The notes: generated from the sequence alone by a model not told the origin. A DNA stretch of 64,000 nt from UBA9655 sp963704475 (GCA_963704475.1 OY969900.1:248001-312000); one strand, 5' to 3'; positions 43,027-52,179 are shown, numbered from the stretch's first letter. Made by a program: numbers and translations.

Positions 43027-45459
43027 TTAATGGGTTGTCATGTCGTCATTTTTTATGGTTTGAAGCTTCTGTTTTTGAGCTGCAATGGCTGCGATATCTT
43101 CATTCCAGATGATGGGTTTGAGAGGATCTTTAAGCGCAATTTTGAGAGCTTCCTCAACGTGGGAGATAGGGATAATGGTCAAGTCTTTTTTAACATTGGC
43201 TGGAATTTCAGCCAAATCTTTCTCGTTTTCCTTTGGAATGATGACGGTCGTAATCTTGCCGCGAAGCGCGGCCAAAAGTTTCTCTTTCAAGCCGCCTATG
43301 GGAAGAACGTGCCCCCGTAATGTAATTTCTCCGGTCATTGCGACATCTCTGCGGACAGGAATGCCTGTAAGAACGGAAACAATAGAGGTACACATGGCAA
43401 TGCCGGCGGACGGGCCATCTTTGGGTGTTGCGCCCTCTGGAACGTGAATATGGATATCGCGCTTTTCAAAAAGTGGAGGTTCAATGCCAAATTGAGGGGC
43501 TTTTGATTTGACATAACTTGCAGCTGCTTGAATGGATTCTTGCATGACTTCCCCTAACTTTCCGGTAATCTGCATTTTTCCTTTTCCAGGAAGCATGACG
43601 GCTTCAATAGAAAGAAGCTCTCCTCCTACTTCAGTCCACGCAAGACCCGTTGTAACACCAACTGCGTCTTCGAGATCCATCTCTCCATGACGAAAACGAG
43701 GAACCCCAGAAAATTTAGGCAAATTTCTTGTCGTGATTTCAAGGCGCTTATGTTTTGGCAAAGCAAGATGTCTTACAGCTTTCCTGCATAAATTCGCAAG
43801 TTCTCTTTCCAAATTGCGCACACCTGCTTCAAGCGTATAGGTCCGAATGAGTTCCCGAATCGCCTTGTGCGTAATTGAAAATTCAGTCTTTTTAAGGCCA
43901 TGAAGTTTCATTTGCTTCGGCAATAAATGCCTGAGGACAATTTCGACCTTCTCATCTTCCGTATACCCAGAGATGCGGATTGTTTCCATGCGGTCCAACA
44001 AAGGTTGGGGCATGTTAAGGGTATTGGCCGTTGTAATGAATAAGACATTCGAAAGATCATAATCAATTTCCAGGTAATGATCATTAAATGTATTGTTTTG
44101 TTCAGGATCTAAGACTTCCAAAAGGGCTGAAGTGGGGTCCCCGCGCCAATCTGCACCTAGTTTATCGATTTCATCGAGGAGAAATAGGGGGTTAATCGTT
44201 TTTGCTTTTTTCATTCCTTGGACAATCCTACCGGGCATTGCGCCAATATAGGTTCGACGATGCCCCCGAATTTCGGCCTCATCTCTTACGCCCCCTAATG
44301 ACATGCGTACAAAAGTGCGTCCCGTTGCGCGGGCGATGGACTTTCCTAGAGATGTTTTTCCAACCCCAGGAGGTCCTACAAGACATAAAATAGGCCCGTG
44401 AATTTTTCCAACACGATTTTGAACTGCAAGATATTCAATAATGCGCTCTTTTACTTTTTCAAGGCCATAGTGGTCTTCATTAAGGATGTCTTCGGCTTTT
44501 TTTAAATCCTTCTTTACGCGTGTTTGTGTTTCCCAGGGAATGTCTAAAAGCCAATCGATGTAATTGCGCACAACTGTTGCTTCTGCTGACATGGGGTTCA
44601 TCTGGCGAAGCTTCTTAAACTCAGCCTGAGTTTTCTCTCTCGCAGCTTTAGAAAGCTTTGCTTTCTTTATTTTTTCTTCGAGCTCAGAAAACTCGTCTTT
44701 GCCTTCTTCTCCGTCTCCGAGTTCTTTTTGAATGGCTTTCAGCTGCTCATTTAAATAATAGTCTCGTTGCGTTTTCTCCATTTGATGTTTAACGCGACTG
44801 CGGATCTTTTTTTCCGCTTGCATGACGCTAATTTCGCCTTCCATAAAAGAGATAATTTTTTCAAGGCGTGTAGAAATGCTTTGTGTTTCAAGAAGAACCT
44901 GCTTTTCATCAAGCTTAAAGCCAAGGTGGGCCGCCACAATATCAGAAAGTTTGGAGGGATCTTGAATTTGGGCGATAGAGGAAAATAAATCAGATGGAAT
45001 TTTTTTTTGTAGCTTAACATATTGATCAAACTGATCAATGAGCGCACGCATGAGCGCTTGTGTTTCTTTGAGGGATCCCAATTTTTCTTCAAAAGATACA
45101 ATGGTCGCTAAGAAATAAGAGGGGTTTGGAAGGAATTTTAAAACTTTTACGCGCGTCTGTCCTTCCAAGAGAACTTTTATCGTTCCATCCGGAAGGCGCA
45201 AAAGCTGTAAAATTCTTGCAAGCGTTCCGACGGTATGAAGATCTTCTACCTTTGGATTGTCCAATGCAGGGCTTTTTTGGCTCAACAGCAAGACCTGCTG
45301 CTTTGTCTCCATGACCATCTCTAAGGCATGGATTGATTTATCTCTGCCTACAAAAAGGGGAATGACCATATGGGGAAAAACAACCACATCTCGCAAGGGC
45401 AAAACAGGAAATTTAGTTTGGTTCTTTTCCAATTTTTCGTTATCCAAAGGAGACCTCAT
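43027..45459 (-). CDS. lon: ATP-dependent protease Lon
   Basis: Lon degrades misfolded and regulatory proteins. The 810-residue protein has the N-terminal LON domain (FPVLPLRDVVVFPHMVIPLFVGRDKSI), a coiled region, the AAA+ domain with GPPGVGKTSLGKSIA and the C-terminal protease domain with the catalytic Ser in PKDGPSAGIAMCTS and Lys in GGLKEKLLAA. The ATG at 45459 has no Shine-Dalgarno site; a TTG at 45447 lies 6 nt after GAGG and could be the true start. Confidence 0.96.
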   Translation of the reverse strand: MRSPLDNEKLEKNQTKFPVLPLRDVVVFPHMVIPLFVGRDKSIHALEMVMETKQQVLLLSQKSPALDNPKVEDLHTVGTLARILQLLRLPDGTIKVLLEGQTRVKVLKFLPNPSYFLATIVSFEEKLGSLKETQALMRALIDQFDQYVKLQKKIPSDLFSSIAQIQDPSKLSDIVAAHLGFKLDEKQVLLETQSISTRLEKIISFMEGEISVMQAEKKIRSRVKHQMEKTQRDYYLNEQLKAIQKELGDGEEGKDEFSELEEKIKKAKLSKAAREKTQAEFKKLRQMNPMSAEATVVRNYIDWLLDIPWETQTRVKKDLKKAEDILNEDHYGLEKVKERIIEYLAVQNRVGKIHGPILCLVGPPGVGKTSLGKSIARATGRTFVRMSLGGVRDEAEIRGHRRTYIGAMPGRIVQGMKKAKTINPLFLLDEIDKLGADWRGDPTSALLEVLDPEQNNTFNDHYLEIDYDLSNVLFITTANTLNMPQPLLDRMETIRISGYTEDEKVEIVLRHLLPKQMKLHGLKKTEFSITHKAIRELIRTYTLEAGVRNLERELANLCRKAVRHLALPKHKRLEITTRNLPKFSGVPRFRHGEMDLEDAVGVTTGLAWTEVGGELLSIEAVMLPGKGKMQITGKLGEVMQESIQAAASYVKSKAPQFGIEPPLFEKRDIHIHVPEGATPKDGPSAGIAMCTSIVSVLTGIPVRRDVAMTGEITLRGHVLPIGGLKEKLLAALRGKITTVIIPKENEKDLAEIPANVKKDLTIIPISHVEEALKIALKDPLKPIIWNEDIAAIAAQKQKLQTIKNDDMTTH

Positions 45460-45643
45460 ACATGGGTTGTGTTACATTTTTAGAGCGAATCGTAAAATCA
45501 TTCCCTCTTTACTTACATATAGGGCACTTTTGTGCAGTTCTCAACTTTTTAGTAAAAAATAAATTGCTTCGGAGATAATTTTGCAACTATCTCTTCGTAG
45601 ACAAAATTTCTTCTTACGTTAACACCTTGTTAATCTCTTTCTG

Positions 45644-46162
45644 CTAACTCTCTTGTAATGGGTGCGATTTTTCCTTCCGTCGCACCCTTACATAGAAAGC
45701 TCCTGTCCCGCCATCCTGTAGTTTTGCAGGGTGGTGGAGAGAGAGAACAAAATCTCGAAATGGCGCTTCTTCCACCCATCGCGGTAGCTGATGACGGAAG
45801 GTTCTCTCCTCACTTAACGATCCTTTTCCTGTAATAATAAGGACTTCTTTTATTCCCTGTTCCTGCGCGCTTAACAAAAATTGCTTCAATATTTGATATC
45901 CTTTTTCGAGCGTCAATCCATGCATATCCAACTGGGCCTCATACTTAAAGCGGCGTATTTCCTTACGTTTCAAGGAGGGATGCTGGATTTGAGGCGTAAG
46001 GCGCTGTTTTTTGAGGGGCTTATGCGTCTTTACAGAAGGTGCGGTGGGAGGAGGGGGGTGCGGCTTAGGATCTTCTTGAGTCATGGGTTTGTGAAGAGGC
46101 TTCACCTCGCGCGTATTAATCTTCCAGAGATGGAGATCCTCAGGCGTCAGCTTCTTTGTCAT
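45644..46162 (-). CDS. Smr-domain protein
   Basis: A 172-residue protein with a C-terminal Smr domain (residues 85-165): LDMHGLTLEKGYQILKQFL and EVLIITGKGS are the typical LDLHG and TGxG motifs of this nuclease-like fold. The N-terminal 80 residues are Pro/Lys-rich and probably disordered. Small Smr proteins are linked to ribosome-collision or RNA cleavage; the target here is unknown. It overlaps the DUF1284 gene upstream by 4 bp. Confidence 0.85.
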   Translation of the reverse strand: MTKKLTPEDLHLWKINTREVKPLHKPMTQEDPKPHPPPPTAPSVKTHKPLKKQRLTPQIQHPSLKRKEIRRFKYEAQLDMHGLTLEKGYQILKQFLLSAQEQGIKEVLIITGKGSLSEERTFRHQLPRWVEEAPFRDFVLSLHHPAKLQDGGTGAFYVRVRRKEKSHPLQES

Positions 46163-46560
46163 AACTTTCGCAGATCCTTGAGGGCTTTTTCACATACCCC
46201 TAAAGACTTCCATTCGCAGCCTCTGCAGGCCTGATGAAAACGCTTCACGGTCATGTGGCTTTTAAGACGTTTTTTTGCCATTCGCCAACTCAATACATCT
46301 CCTGCAGAGAGGGCTAAAATATTAGAATGGCGTTGGTCAAGGCCTTGAATTTTTTCTTCCTGTGCACACTTTGTCTCCTTTTTATGGGGACATGCACGAC
46401 AAATAGAGTCATTTTCGAGCACAACTTCTATGAGCGTCTCATCATTATTTTGAAGCGCCTCTGCAATCTTTTGATAATTTTTAATAAAGGAAGGGGAATA
46501 CCCCTTCCCCTGAAACCCAAGGGTACAGAGGAAGTGGTGTGGTCTAAAAAAAATCGTCAT
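46159..46560 (-). CDS. DUF1284 cysteine-rich protein
   Basis: From the ATG at 46560 the protein has 133 residues and starts with RPHHFLCTLGFQGKGYSPSF, the DUF1284 signature. Two Cys clusters, CRACPHKKETKC and CRGCEWKSLGVC, suggest a metal or Fe-S site. Function is unknown. The start overlaps the bioY stop and the end overlaps the Smr gene, so bioY, this gene and the Smr gene form one coupled unit. Confidence 0.82.
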   Translation of the reverse strand: MTIFFRPHHFLCTLGFQGKGYSPSFIKNYQKIAEALQNNDETLIEVVLENDSICRACPHKKETKCAQEEKIQGLDQRHSNILALSAGDVLSWRMAKKRLKSHMTVKRFHQACRGCEWKSLGVCEKALKDLRKL

Positions 46561-47105
46561 GCACGGCGAGCGTGACGAAGAATCTGCAAGGCTGTACACA
46601 AAAGCCCTCCTTTTACAATGCCAGGCAAAATAAAGGGTGCGATCCCATGATAAAAGGCATTTGACCATCCGATGAGGTGAGAAAGCCAAAGCACGCCAGT
46701 TGTAAAAACAATAAGGGTTCCTAAAAGGGTTAATAAGACATCAGATTGCCAAGAATTGAGAGAAAACTTTTGTTTAAGTGTTGCCATCAGATAGACGGCT
46801 ATGACAAACCCTGCGATGTACCCTCCGGTTGGGCCCATAAGCTTGACTAGCCCGCCTGAAAACTCGGCCAATACAGGCAGTCCTGCAGCAGCCAAAGCGA
46901 TCCAGAGGCCGATGGCTTCAACGGCTCGGCGAGGGGAATACGTTAATCCAATGAGCATGACCGCAACGGTTTGGAGCGTAACAGGGACGGGTTGAAGGGG
47001 GATCTCTATTTGGGACGTCGCACACAGAAGGGCGGCTCCTCCAAAAACAATAAGAAGTTCATTCCATGGGATTGACTTGAGCTGGCTCTCGATAAAAGAC
47101 TTCAT
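46557..47105 (-). CDS. bioY: Biotin transporter BioY
   Basis: BioY is the substrate-capture subunit of biotin ECF transporters and can work alone. From the ATG at 47105, which has GGAGGAA just upstream, the protein has 182 residues, about six membrane helices and the motifs QPVPVTLQTVAVMLIGL and GPTGGYIAGFVIA. No biotin-synthesis gene is in the window, in line with biotin scavenging. Confidence 0.92.
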   Translation of the reverse strand: MKSFIESQLKSIPWNELLIVFGGAALLCATSQIEIPLQPVPVTLQTVAVMLIGLTYSPRRAVEAIGLWIALAAAGLPVLAEFSGGLVKLMGPTGGYIAGFVIAVYLMATLKQKFSLNSWQSDVLLTLLGTLIVFTTGVLWLSHLIGWSNAFYHGIAPFILPGIVKGGLLCTALQILRHARRA

Positions 47106-47476
47106 GGTTATTCCTCCATACCTGTGAATAATGGGCATCCTACCATGAGTTAGTTTTGTTTGCCTACCCAGAATATGAGACACTCCAGCATAAGCAGTAG
47201 TTGGCGTTTTTTAAGAAGGTTAGTTAATCCACCGAGTTGGTCAGTGGATTAACTTCAGTTACCTCACGTATTTAGAAAATTACATTAATTTAACTTCGAG
47301 GATTTCGTGTAGATAAGTGGGATAGGGTTAACACCCTCGCCTTTAGGCGAACACTTCAGTATAATTCCATCAGGGTAACCCCCCAGCTAAGCTGGGGGAC
47401 CATCAAAGTTTGACAATTCCAGAAGTGTTCATAGACTTTGAGTTGAACCGCTCAGTTCAACAAAAGGAAAAAATCT
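47106..47476. other. Intergenic region between bioY and the IS200-like elements
   Basis: A perfect inverted repeat GTTAATCCAC / GTGGATTAAC (47223-47253, 11-nt loop) lies 118 nt upstream of bioY. The rest leads into the left end of the first IS200-like element, marked by the CCCCCAGC-TAA-GCTGGGGG hairpin at 47380-47398. Confidence 0.5.
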
Positions 47477-47957
47477 ATGAACACATACGAAAAGCTAAGC
47501 CATACGACTTGGGAATGCAAATTCCATGTTGTGTTTATTCCGAAATATCGGAGAAAAGCAATTTTTGGTCATTTAAAGAAGAACTTAGGCGTCATCTTTC
47601 ACAATTTGGCTCAGCAACGTGAGAGCAAAATACTTGAAGGACACCTGATGGGAGATCATGTCCATATGTTGATCAGTATTCCTCCAAAATATTCGGTGAG
47701 TCAGGTTATTGGATACATCAAAGGGAAAAGTGCGATTCACATTGCTCGAGATTACATGGGGAGGGGGAAAAATTACACAGGAATGAGCTTTTGGGCTCGA
47801 GGTTATTTTGTCTCTACAGTTGGAAGAGATGAGAAGGTCATTCGAGAATACATCCAAAATCAAGAAAAAGCTGATCGCCATTTTGATCAGTTGCAGCCAA
47901 GACTCTTTTAAACCGCTTTGAGCGGTTCACATTCATACCTCCAGCTCTGCTGGAGGT
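47377..47957 (+). mobile_element. IS200-like element 1
   Basis: A small single-gene element with subterminal hairpins rather than inverted ends, as expected for IS200/IS605 single-strand transposition: CCCCCAGC-TAA-GCTGGGGG at 47380-47398 before the gene and ACCTCCAGC-TCT-GCTGGAGGT at 47937-47957 after it. The second hairpin may be shared with the next element. Exact ends are not resolved. Confidence 0.65.
47477..47911 (+). CDS. tnpA: IS200-family Y1 HUH transposase TnpA (intact)
   Basis: A 144-residue single-strand transposase. It starts MNTYEKLSHTTWECKFHVVFIPKYRRK and has the HUH motif (GDHVHMLISIPP) and the catalytic Tyr in YIQNQEKAD. The gene is complete, so the element may be active. 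No tnpB accompanies it, as in IS200 proper. Confidence 0.9.
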   Translation: MNTYEKLSHTTWECKFHVVFIPKYRRKAIFGHLKKNLGVIFHNLAQQRESKILEGHLMGDHVHMLISIPPKYSVSQVIGYIKGKSAIHIARDYMGRGKNYTGMSFWARGYFVSTVGRDEKVIREYIQNQEKADRHFDQLQPRLF

Positions 47958-47967
47958 GATTCTTTTT

Positions 47968-48537
47968 ATGGAGTATCGAGGCGGATCACATAGCTTATAC
48001 GACCTAAAGTACCATATCGTATTCTGTACGAAGTACCGCTATAGAATACTAATACCACTTATCAATCAAGTGGCAGACAAAACTGGGTTGCTTCGTCGCC
48101 TTCGGCTCCTCGCAATGACGCCAATTTCCGTCATTGCGAGCGAAGCGAAGCAATCCAGAATATCCACCTATTGAATGCGAAATGGTATAACAGGTCAAGT
48201 TGCGACACGGGCGAGAGAGCTCATTCGAGAGATATGTGCAGCAAATTACGTGGACATAGTAAGCGGAAGCCTGAGCCCTGATCACATACAGCTCCTCATT
48301 TCAGTACCTCCGAGTTTGCCCGTATCAAAAATTGTGGAATATATCAAAGGCAAGAGCAGTAGGAAAATGCTTCAAGAGTTTGAGCCTTTGAGAAAAAAAT
48401 ACTGGGGGCAACATCTATGGGCGAGGGGATATTTTGCAGTAACGGTTGGTAATGTGAACACAGAAGACGTTCAGCGTTACATTGAACAACAGGAAGAGCA
48501 TCATAAGAAAGACGATTTCAAAATATCAGAGTTTTAG
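47968..48537 (+). pseudogene. tnpA: IS200-family TnpA interrupted by a 135-bp element
   Basis: The gene starts MEYRGGSHSLYDLKYHIVFCTKYRYRIL and is then broken at 48053 by the 135-bp element, which contributes 40 codons and an in-frame TGA at 48172. Removing the element and one TAA duplicate (138 bp, 46 codons) restores an open frame, RYRIL joined to TGQVATRARELIREIC. The HUH motif reads SPDHIQLL, with Gln in place of the second His, so the enzyme was probably already dead. Confidence 0.87.
48053..48187 (-). repeat. 135-bp MITE-like element, copy 2 (in tnpA)
   Basis: In opposite orientation to copies 1 and 3: TACCACTT at the left end, AAATGGTA at the right, flanked by TAA at 48050-48052 and 48188-48190. 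Because excision restores the host gene exactly, this copy proves the 3-bp target duplication and the element's ends. Confidence 0.92.
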
Positions 48538-48637
48538 GGTTTACCCTTTTAATCCGCTTTGCAAGCGTTCATTCAAACCACCGGCTTTAGCCGGTTGTAA
48601 TTGATATACTTTTCAAGAAGAAAATATCAGGTTTTTT

Positions 48638-50362
48638 TTACAGACTTCCCATCTGAATAACCCGATTAGCTTGCCTAATGGTGGACTCTCGGTGGGCGAT
48701 GACAAGAGTCGTTCGATTATGTTTTAGCCCTTCGAGGGCTTTTTGCACTTTCTGTTCACTGACCGTATCAAGCGCACTTGTTGCTTCGTCAAGAAGTAAA
48801 ATGGCTGGGTTTTTTAAAATGGCGCGGGCAATGGCAATGCGCTGCCGCTCTCCTCCTGAAAGGGCGACGCCTTTTTCGCCAAGATGGGTATGATATCCTT
48901 GAGGGAGCGTGCTGATAAATTCATCAGCAAAGGCAGCAATCGCAGCTTCTTTGACCTCTTCATCGGTTGCGTCTAAATTTCCAAAGCGAATGTTTTCAAG
49001 AAAGGTTGTGCTAAAAAGCACGGGGTCTTGAGGAACAAGGCCGATAATGCCGCGCAACGCAGAGAGATCAAGAGCGTCTAAAGGAATCTTATCAAGAAGG
49101 ATTTGTCCCTTTGAGGGGTCATAAAACCGCATAAGGAGGTTAAATACGGTTGTTTTCCCTACACCTGAGGGCCCGACAAGAGCCACCACCTCTCCTTTGT
49201 TTACTTCAAAAGAAAGATCGTTCAGAACAAGGTGGTGTGGGCGTGCAGGATAGGAAAAGCTTACATTCATAAATTGAATGTGTCCCTTAAGAGGCGAGGG
49301 GAGGGGAGAAGGGGTTGCTGAAACTTTAAGCGATGACTTTAGGGCTAAAAATTCAAAAATACGCTCAATACCGCCCGCCGCCCTTAAAATATCCCCATGA
49401 ATTTCACTTAAAGACCCCGCAGATCCTGCAACTGCCACAGCATAAAAGAGAAACGCAGAGAGCTCGCCGGCTGTCAAGTGTCCTTTGATGACCCCCTGTC
49501 CGCCATACCATAGAAGAATGCTGATAGCGCCAAAGACAAGGATGATGACGAAGGCTGTAAGACGTGCTCTGGCATCAATTCGTTTGAGAGAGGCTTGATA
49601 GGTGTCTTCTACTTCAGTTGAGAAAAGTTGGAGGACGTAAGTTTCACGACAAAACGCAAAGATGGTGCGAATAGCACCGAATGTTTCGTCAAGCTGTGCC
49701 GATACTTTAGCCGTTTTACTTTGCACTAGACGAGAATATTGCTTGACCTTACGTCCGTAAATAAGAAGAGGGATCAGAACGAGAGGAATAACAACACAGA
49801 TCAAGCTTGTGAGAAAAGGACTTGTTAGGACAAGTAAGATAAGGCCGCCTAAAATGATAAGGATATTGCGGAGTCCTATAGGAATGGATGTTCCCAAGAC
49901 TATCTGCAGAAGAGTTGTATCTGTTGTAAGGCGCGATTGGATTTCTCCTAAACTTGTGGATTCAAAAAAACGCACATCTTGTTTCAAAAGGTTTGAGAAA
50001 ATATCTTTTCTTAAGTCCGCAATGATTCGCTCGCTTAAGAGGGAAACCCAATAGAGTCGTCCATAACTTGAGAAAGCCATGATGACAACGATAGTAAAAA
50101 GGATCAGAAGAGATCCCGTAAGCCCTAACACCCCATTTTTAGAAAAGCCATAGTCTACAAAAAGACGTAAAGCTGCCCCCACGCCTAAAACGGTCAAGGA
50201 GGCCACAATAATGCTGCATGAAGAAAAGAGAAGGGCTTTTGGGTATCTCCAAAAATAAGGCAGCATTTTACGGAGGACAGCGGGATTTTTTCCTATATGA
50301 CGGGTTTCTTTGATTTGATCATCAAAGAGGTTAGGCTCACGGAGCATAGGTGGCACACTCAT
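48638..50362 (-). CDS. MsbA-like ABC exporter (fused permease-ATPase)
   Basis: A 574-residue half-transporter with six membrane helices (residues 40-330) and a C-terminal ATPase: Walker A GPSGVGKTT, signature ALSGGERQRIAIARAIL, Walker B ILLLDEATSALD and H-loop VIAHRES. It may flip lipid A or export another lipid or peptide. Lipid A export fits the lpx genes here, but no lpxK or kdtA is adjacent. It overlaps the end of cyaY by 26 bp. Confidence 0.87.
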   Translation of the reverse strand: MSVPPMLREPNLFDDQIKETRHIGKNPAVLRKMLPYFWRYPKALLFSSCSIIVASLTVLGVGAALRLFVDYGFSKNGVLGLTGSLLILFTIVVIMAFSSYGRLYWVSLLSERIIADLRKDIFSNLLKQDVRFFESTSLGEIQSRLTTDTTLLQIVLGTSIPIGLRNILIILGGLILLVLTSPFLTSLICVVIPLVLIPLLIYGRKVKQYSRLVQSKTAKVSAQLDETFGAIRTIFAFCRETYVLQLFSTEVEDTYQASLKRIDARARLTAFVIILVFGAISILLWYGGQGVIKGHLTAGELSAFLFYAVAVAGSAGSLSEIHGDILRAAGGIERIFEFLALKSSLKVSATPSPLPSPLKGHIQFMNVSFSYPARPHHLVLNDLSFEVNKGEVVALVGPSGVGKTTVFNLLMRFYDPSKGQILLDKIPLDALDLSALRGIIGLVPQDPVLFSTTFLENIRFGNLDATDEEVKEAAIAAFADEFISTLPQGYHTHLGEKGVALSGGERQRIAIARAILKNPAILLLDEATSALDTVSEQKVQKALEGLKHNRTTLVIAHRESTIRQANRVIQMGSL

Positions 50363-50630
50363 TTTTAAGAAGATCTTCGAGAAAGATGCCTGTTCGTGTA
50401 CACACCCACGTGTCTTTCTGGTGGGTAAAATGATGTGCGCCTGTAAACGGGGAAGAGACCCATATTTGTTGTGTTACGCTGTGCTTATTAATAATATATT
50501 GTTTGTTTGTAGGAAGGGTTATGATAAGGGCATTCTCTGTCAAATCTACATCTGCGTCAGGCCAAACTATATCAAAAAAATCAGCAAGTTGATTTAAAGT
50601 AGCTGATGAGGTTGTTTGAAAAGTATCCAT
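50337..50630 (-). CDS. cyaY: Frataxin / iron donor protein CyaY
   Basis: Frataxin binds iron and tunes cysteine desulfurase activity on the Isc scaffold. The 97-residue protein has an acidic first helix (LADFFDIVWPDADVDL) and the conserved sheet VDLTENALIITLP, YIINKHSVTQQIWVSSPFTGAHHF and WVCTRTGIFLEDLL, close to the family's INKQxPxxQIWLSSPxSGPxxF. It is unlinked to the isc operon 4 kb away. The ATG at 50630 is preferred over a TTG at 50633. Confidence 0.88.
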   Translation of the reverse strand: MDTFQTTSSATLNQLADFFDIVWPDADVDLTENALIITLPTNKQYIINKHSVTQQIWVSSPFTGAHHFTHQKDTWVCTRTGIFLEDLLKNECATYAP

Positions 50631-50668
50631 CAATCTTTTGTGTTATCAAGGAATTGAGTCAAAAACAG

Positions 50669-50744
<76 letters not shown>

Positions 50745-50807
50745 ATATTCACCCTTGAAAATTAGGGGTAGTGTCTTAAAAATGCAATAGGAAAATGACA
50801 TAGGAAA

Positions 50808-51257
50808 ATGATGTTAAAAAAGTGCACATCCCTTAGCCCCCTTGAGACATCAATGATTGCTTTACGCGTTTCATCGTTGTTGCGCGTTCGGGATGTTATC
50901 CTTCTTAAAGGGGAGTTAGGGGCTGGGAAATCCACCTTTGCACGCGCGTTAATTAAAGCCTTGTGTGGTGAGGAGATCGACGTTCCAAGTCCCACCTTTA
51001 CTTTAGTTCAAACCTATGACGCGCCCTCCTTTACCTTATGGCATTTTGACCTGTACCGCCTTAAAGATCCCCAAGAAATTTATGAATTAGGGATTGAAGA
51101 AGCCTTTGAGAGTGGGGTATCTCTTATCGAGTGGCCCGAACGGCTTGGCCCTTTGTGTCCAGGGAATTGTCTTGAGATAGAGTTTAATTATGAAAATGCT
51201 GAAAACGAAAGAACCCTTACCTTTCGAGGATGGGGAGAGAGAGACCTTAAGATATAA
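50808..51257 (+). CDS. tsaE: tRNA t6A-synthesis ATPase TsaE
   Basis: TsaE is the P-loop ATPase that cycles the TsaBD complex in t6A synthesis. The 149-residue protein has Walker A GELGAGKSTFARAL, VPSPTFTLVQTY and WHFDLYRLKDPQEIYELGIEE. The following gene starts 68 bp before its stop. The Sua5 enzyme for the first t6A step is at 20294. Confidence 0.93.
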   Translation: MMLKKCTSLSPLETSMIALRVSSLLRVRDVILLKGELGAGKSTFARALIKALCGEEIDVPSPTFTLVQTYDAPSFTLWHFDLYRLKDPQEIYELGIEEAFESGVSLIEWPERLGPLCPGNCLEIEFNYENAENERTLTFRGWGERDLKI

Positions 51258-52179
51258 CTTCTTAAGAAGCGCAGGGCTTGAGAAAGAAACAGTGATCCCT
51301 CTTCCAATGGATGCGTCTACGCGACGCTATTTTCGTCTGCCATCAGCTCTTCTAATGGATGCGCCTCCTCCTCATGAAGGTACCGCTCAATTTGACTATA
51401 TTGCTCAAATTTTAAAGGAGGTTGGGCTTTCTGTTCCCCATATTTATGCGGCTGATCATACTCATGGCTTTTTATTGCTCGAAGATTTTGGCGATCTTGC
51501 CTATCGTCACGCCATTCATCAGGGGGTGTGCGAAAAACTTTTATATAGTGAAGCTATTGGTGCTTTGGGGGTTCTTCATTCTTCTTTATTAACGATAGAA
51601 GAGCTGAGTGTTCCCGCCTATACCCTCGATCTTTTCTTAAAGAATGCCTGTCTTTTCTTAGAATGGACTGACTTTTCTTTTTCAGAAAGCGCAAAGGATG
51701 ATTTCAAAGACTTATGGGAGGAAGCGTACCTGAATCAACCCCTCCTCCCGCAAACGCTGGCTCTTCGAGATGTGATGGTTGACAATCTTTTCTGGTTACC
51801 AAACCGTCAGGGGATGAAGCGCTGTGGTTTTATTGACTTTCAGGATGCCGCAAGGGGTCCGATTACTTATGACCTAGTTTCCCTCCTCGAGGATGCACGG
51901 AGAGATATTGCGCCGTCCTTTGCGGCTGACATGCTCGACATTTACCTTCAAAATTTTCCTGACCTTTCGCGGAATGACTTTTTTGCGAGTTATGCGCTGT
52001 GGGGGGCTCAACGAACAACCCGTATTTTAGGTGTTTTCTCTCGTCTTGCGAAACGAGATGGAAAGCCCCACTACCTTGCCCATGTGCCCCGTTTATGGAA
52101 GACCATAGAACGAGATTTGCAACATCCCTCAATGCAAGGTCTTCGGAAATGGTTTGAGGCGTATGGGGGCTTAAAATGA
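51190..52179 (+). CDS. amgK: Sugar kinase of the aminoglycoside phosphotransferase fold (AmgK)
   Basis: AmgK phosphorylates MurNAc/GlcNAc at C1 in cell-wall recycling. The 329-residue protein has the kinase fold: STRRYFRL near the start, LLLEDFGDLAY hinge, the catalytic LRDVMVDNLFWL (Asp and Asn at about 195-201) and the metal-binding DFQDA at about 217. The family usually has HRDYHxxN; here the loop reads RDVMVDN, lacking the second His. It overlaps tsaE and murU, and this three-gene order is the known recycling arrangement. Confidence 0.88.
   Translation: MKMLKTKEPLPFEDGERETLRYNFLRSAGLEKETVIPLPMDASTRRYFRLPSALLMDAPPPHEGTAQFDYIAQILKEVGLSVPHIYAADHTHGFLLLEDFGDLAYRHAIHQGVCEKLLYSEAIGALGVLHSSLLTIEELSVPAYTLDLFLKNACLFLEWTDFSFSESAKDDFKDLWEEAYLNQPLLPQTLALRDVMVDNLFWLPNRQGMKRCGFIDFQDAARGPITYDLVSLLEDARRDIAPSFAADMLDIYLQNFPDLSRNDFFASYALWGAQRTTRILGVFSRLAKRDGKPHYLAHVPRLWKTIERDLQHPSMQGLRKWFEAYGGLK

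Larger units (their letters stand above)
47937..48597 (+). mobile_element. IS200-like element 2, interrupted
   Basis: A second IS200-like unit directly follows the first, bounded by hairpins at 47937-47957 and 48577-48597 (ACCACCGGC-TTTA-GCCGGTTGT). Its tnpA differs clearly from the first, so this is not a simple tandem duplication, and it carries an inserted 135-bp element. Confidence 0.6.

Noticed and set aside
45567..45590. A single AATTTTGCAA arm upstream of lon
   Set aside because: It resembles the AATTGCAAAATT family, but no matching inverted partner is found nearby.
48053..48187. CRISPR-like or riboswitch explanation for the palindromic insert in tnpA
   Set aside because: There is no repeat-spacer array, and exact excision with a TAA duplication fits a mobile element better.
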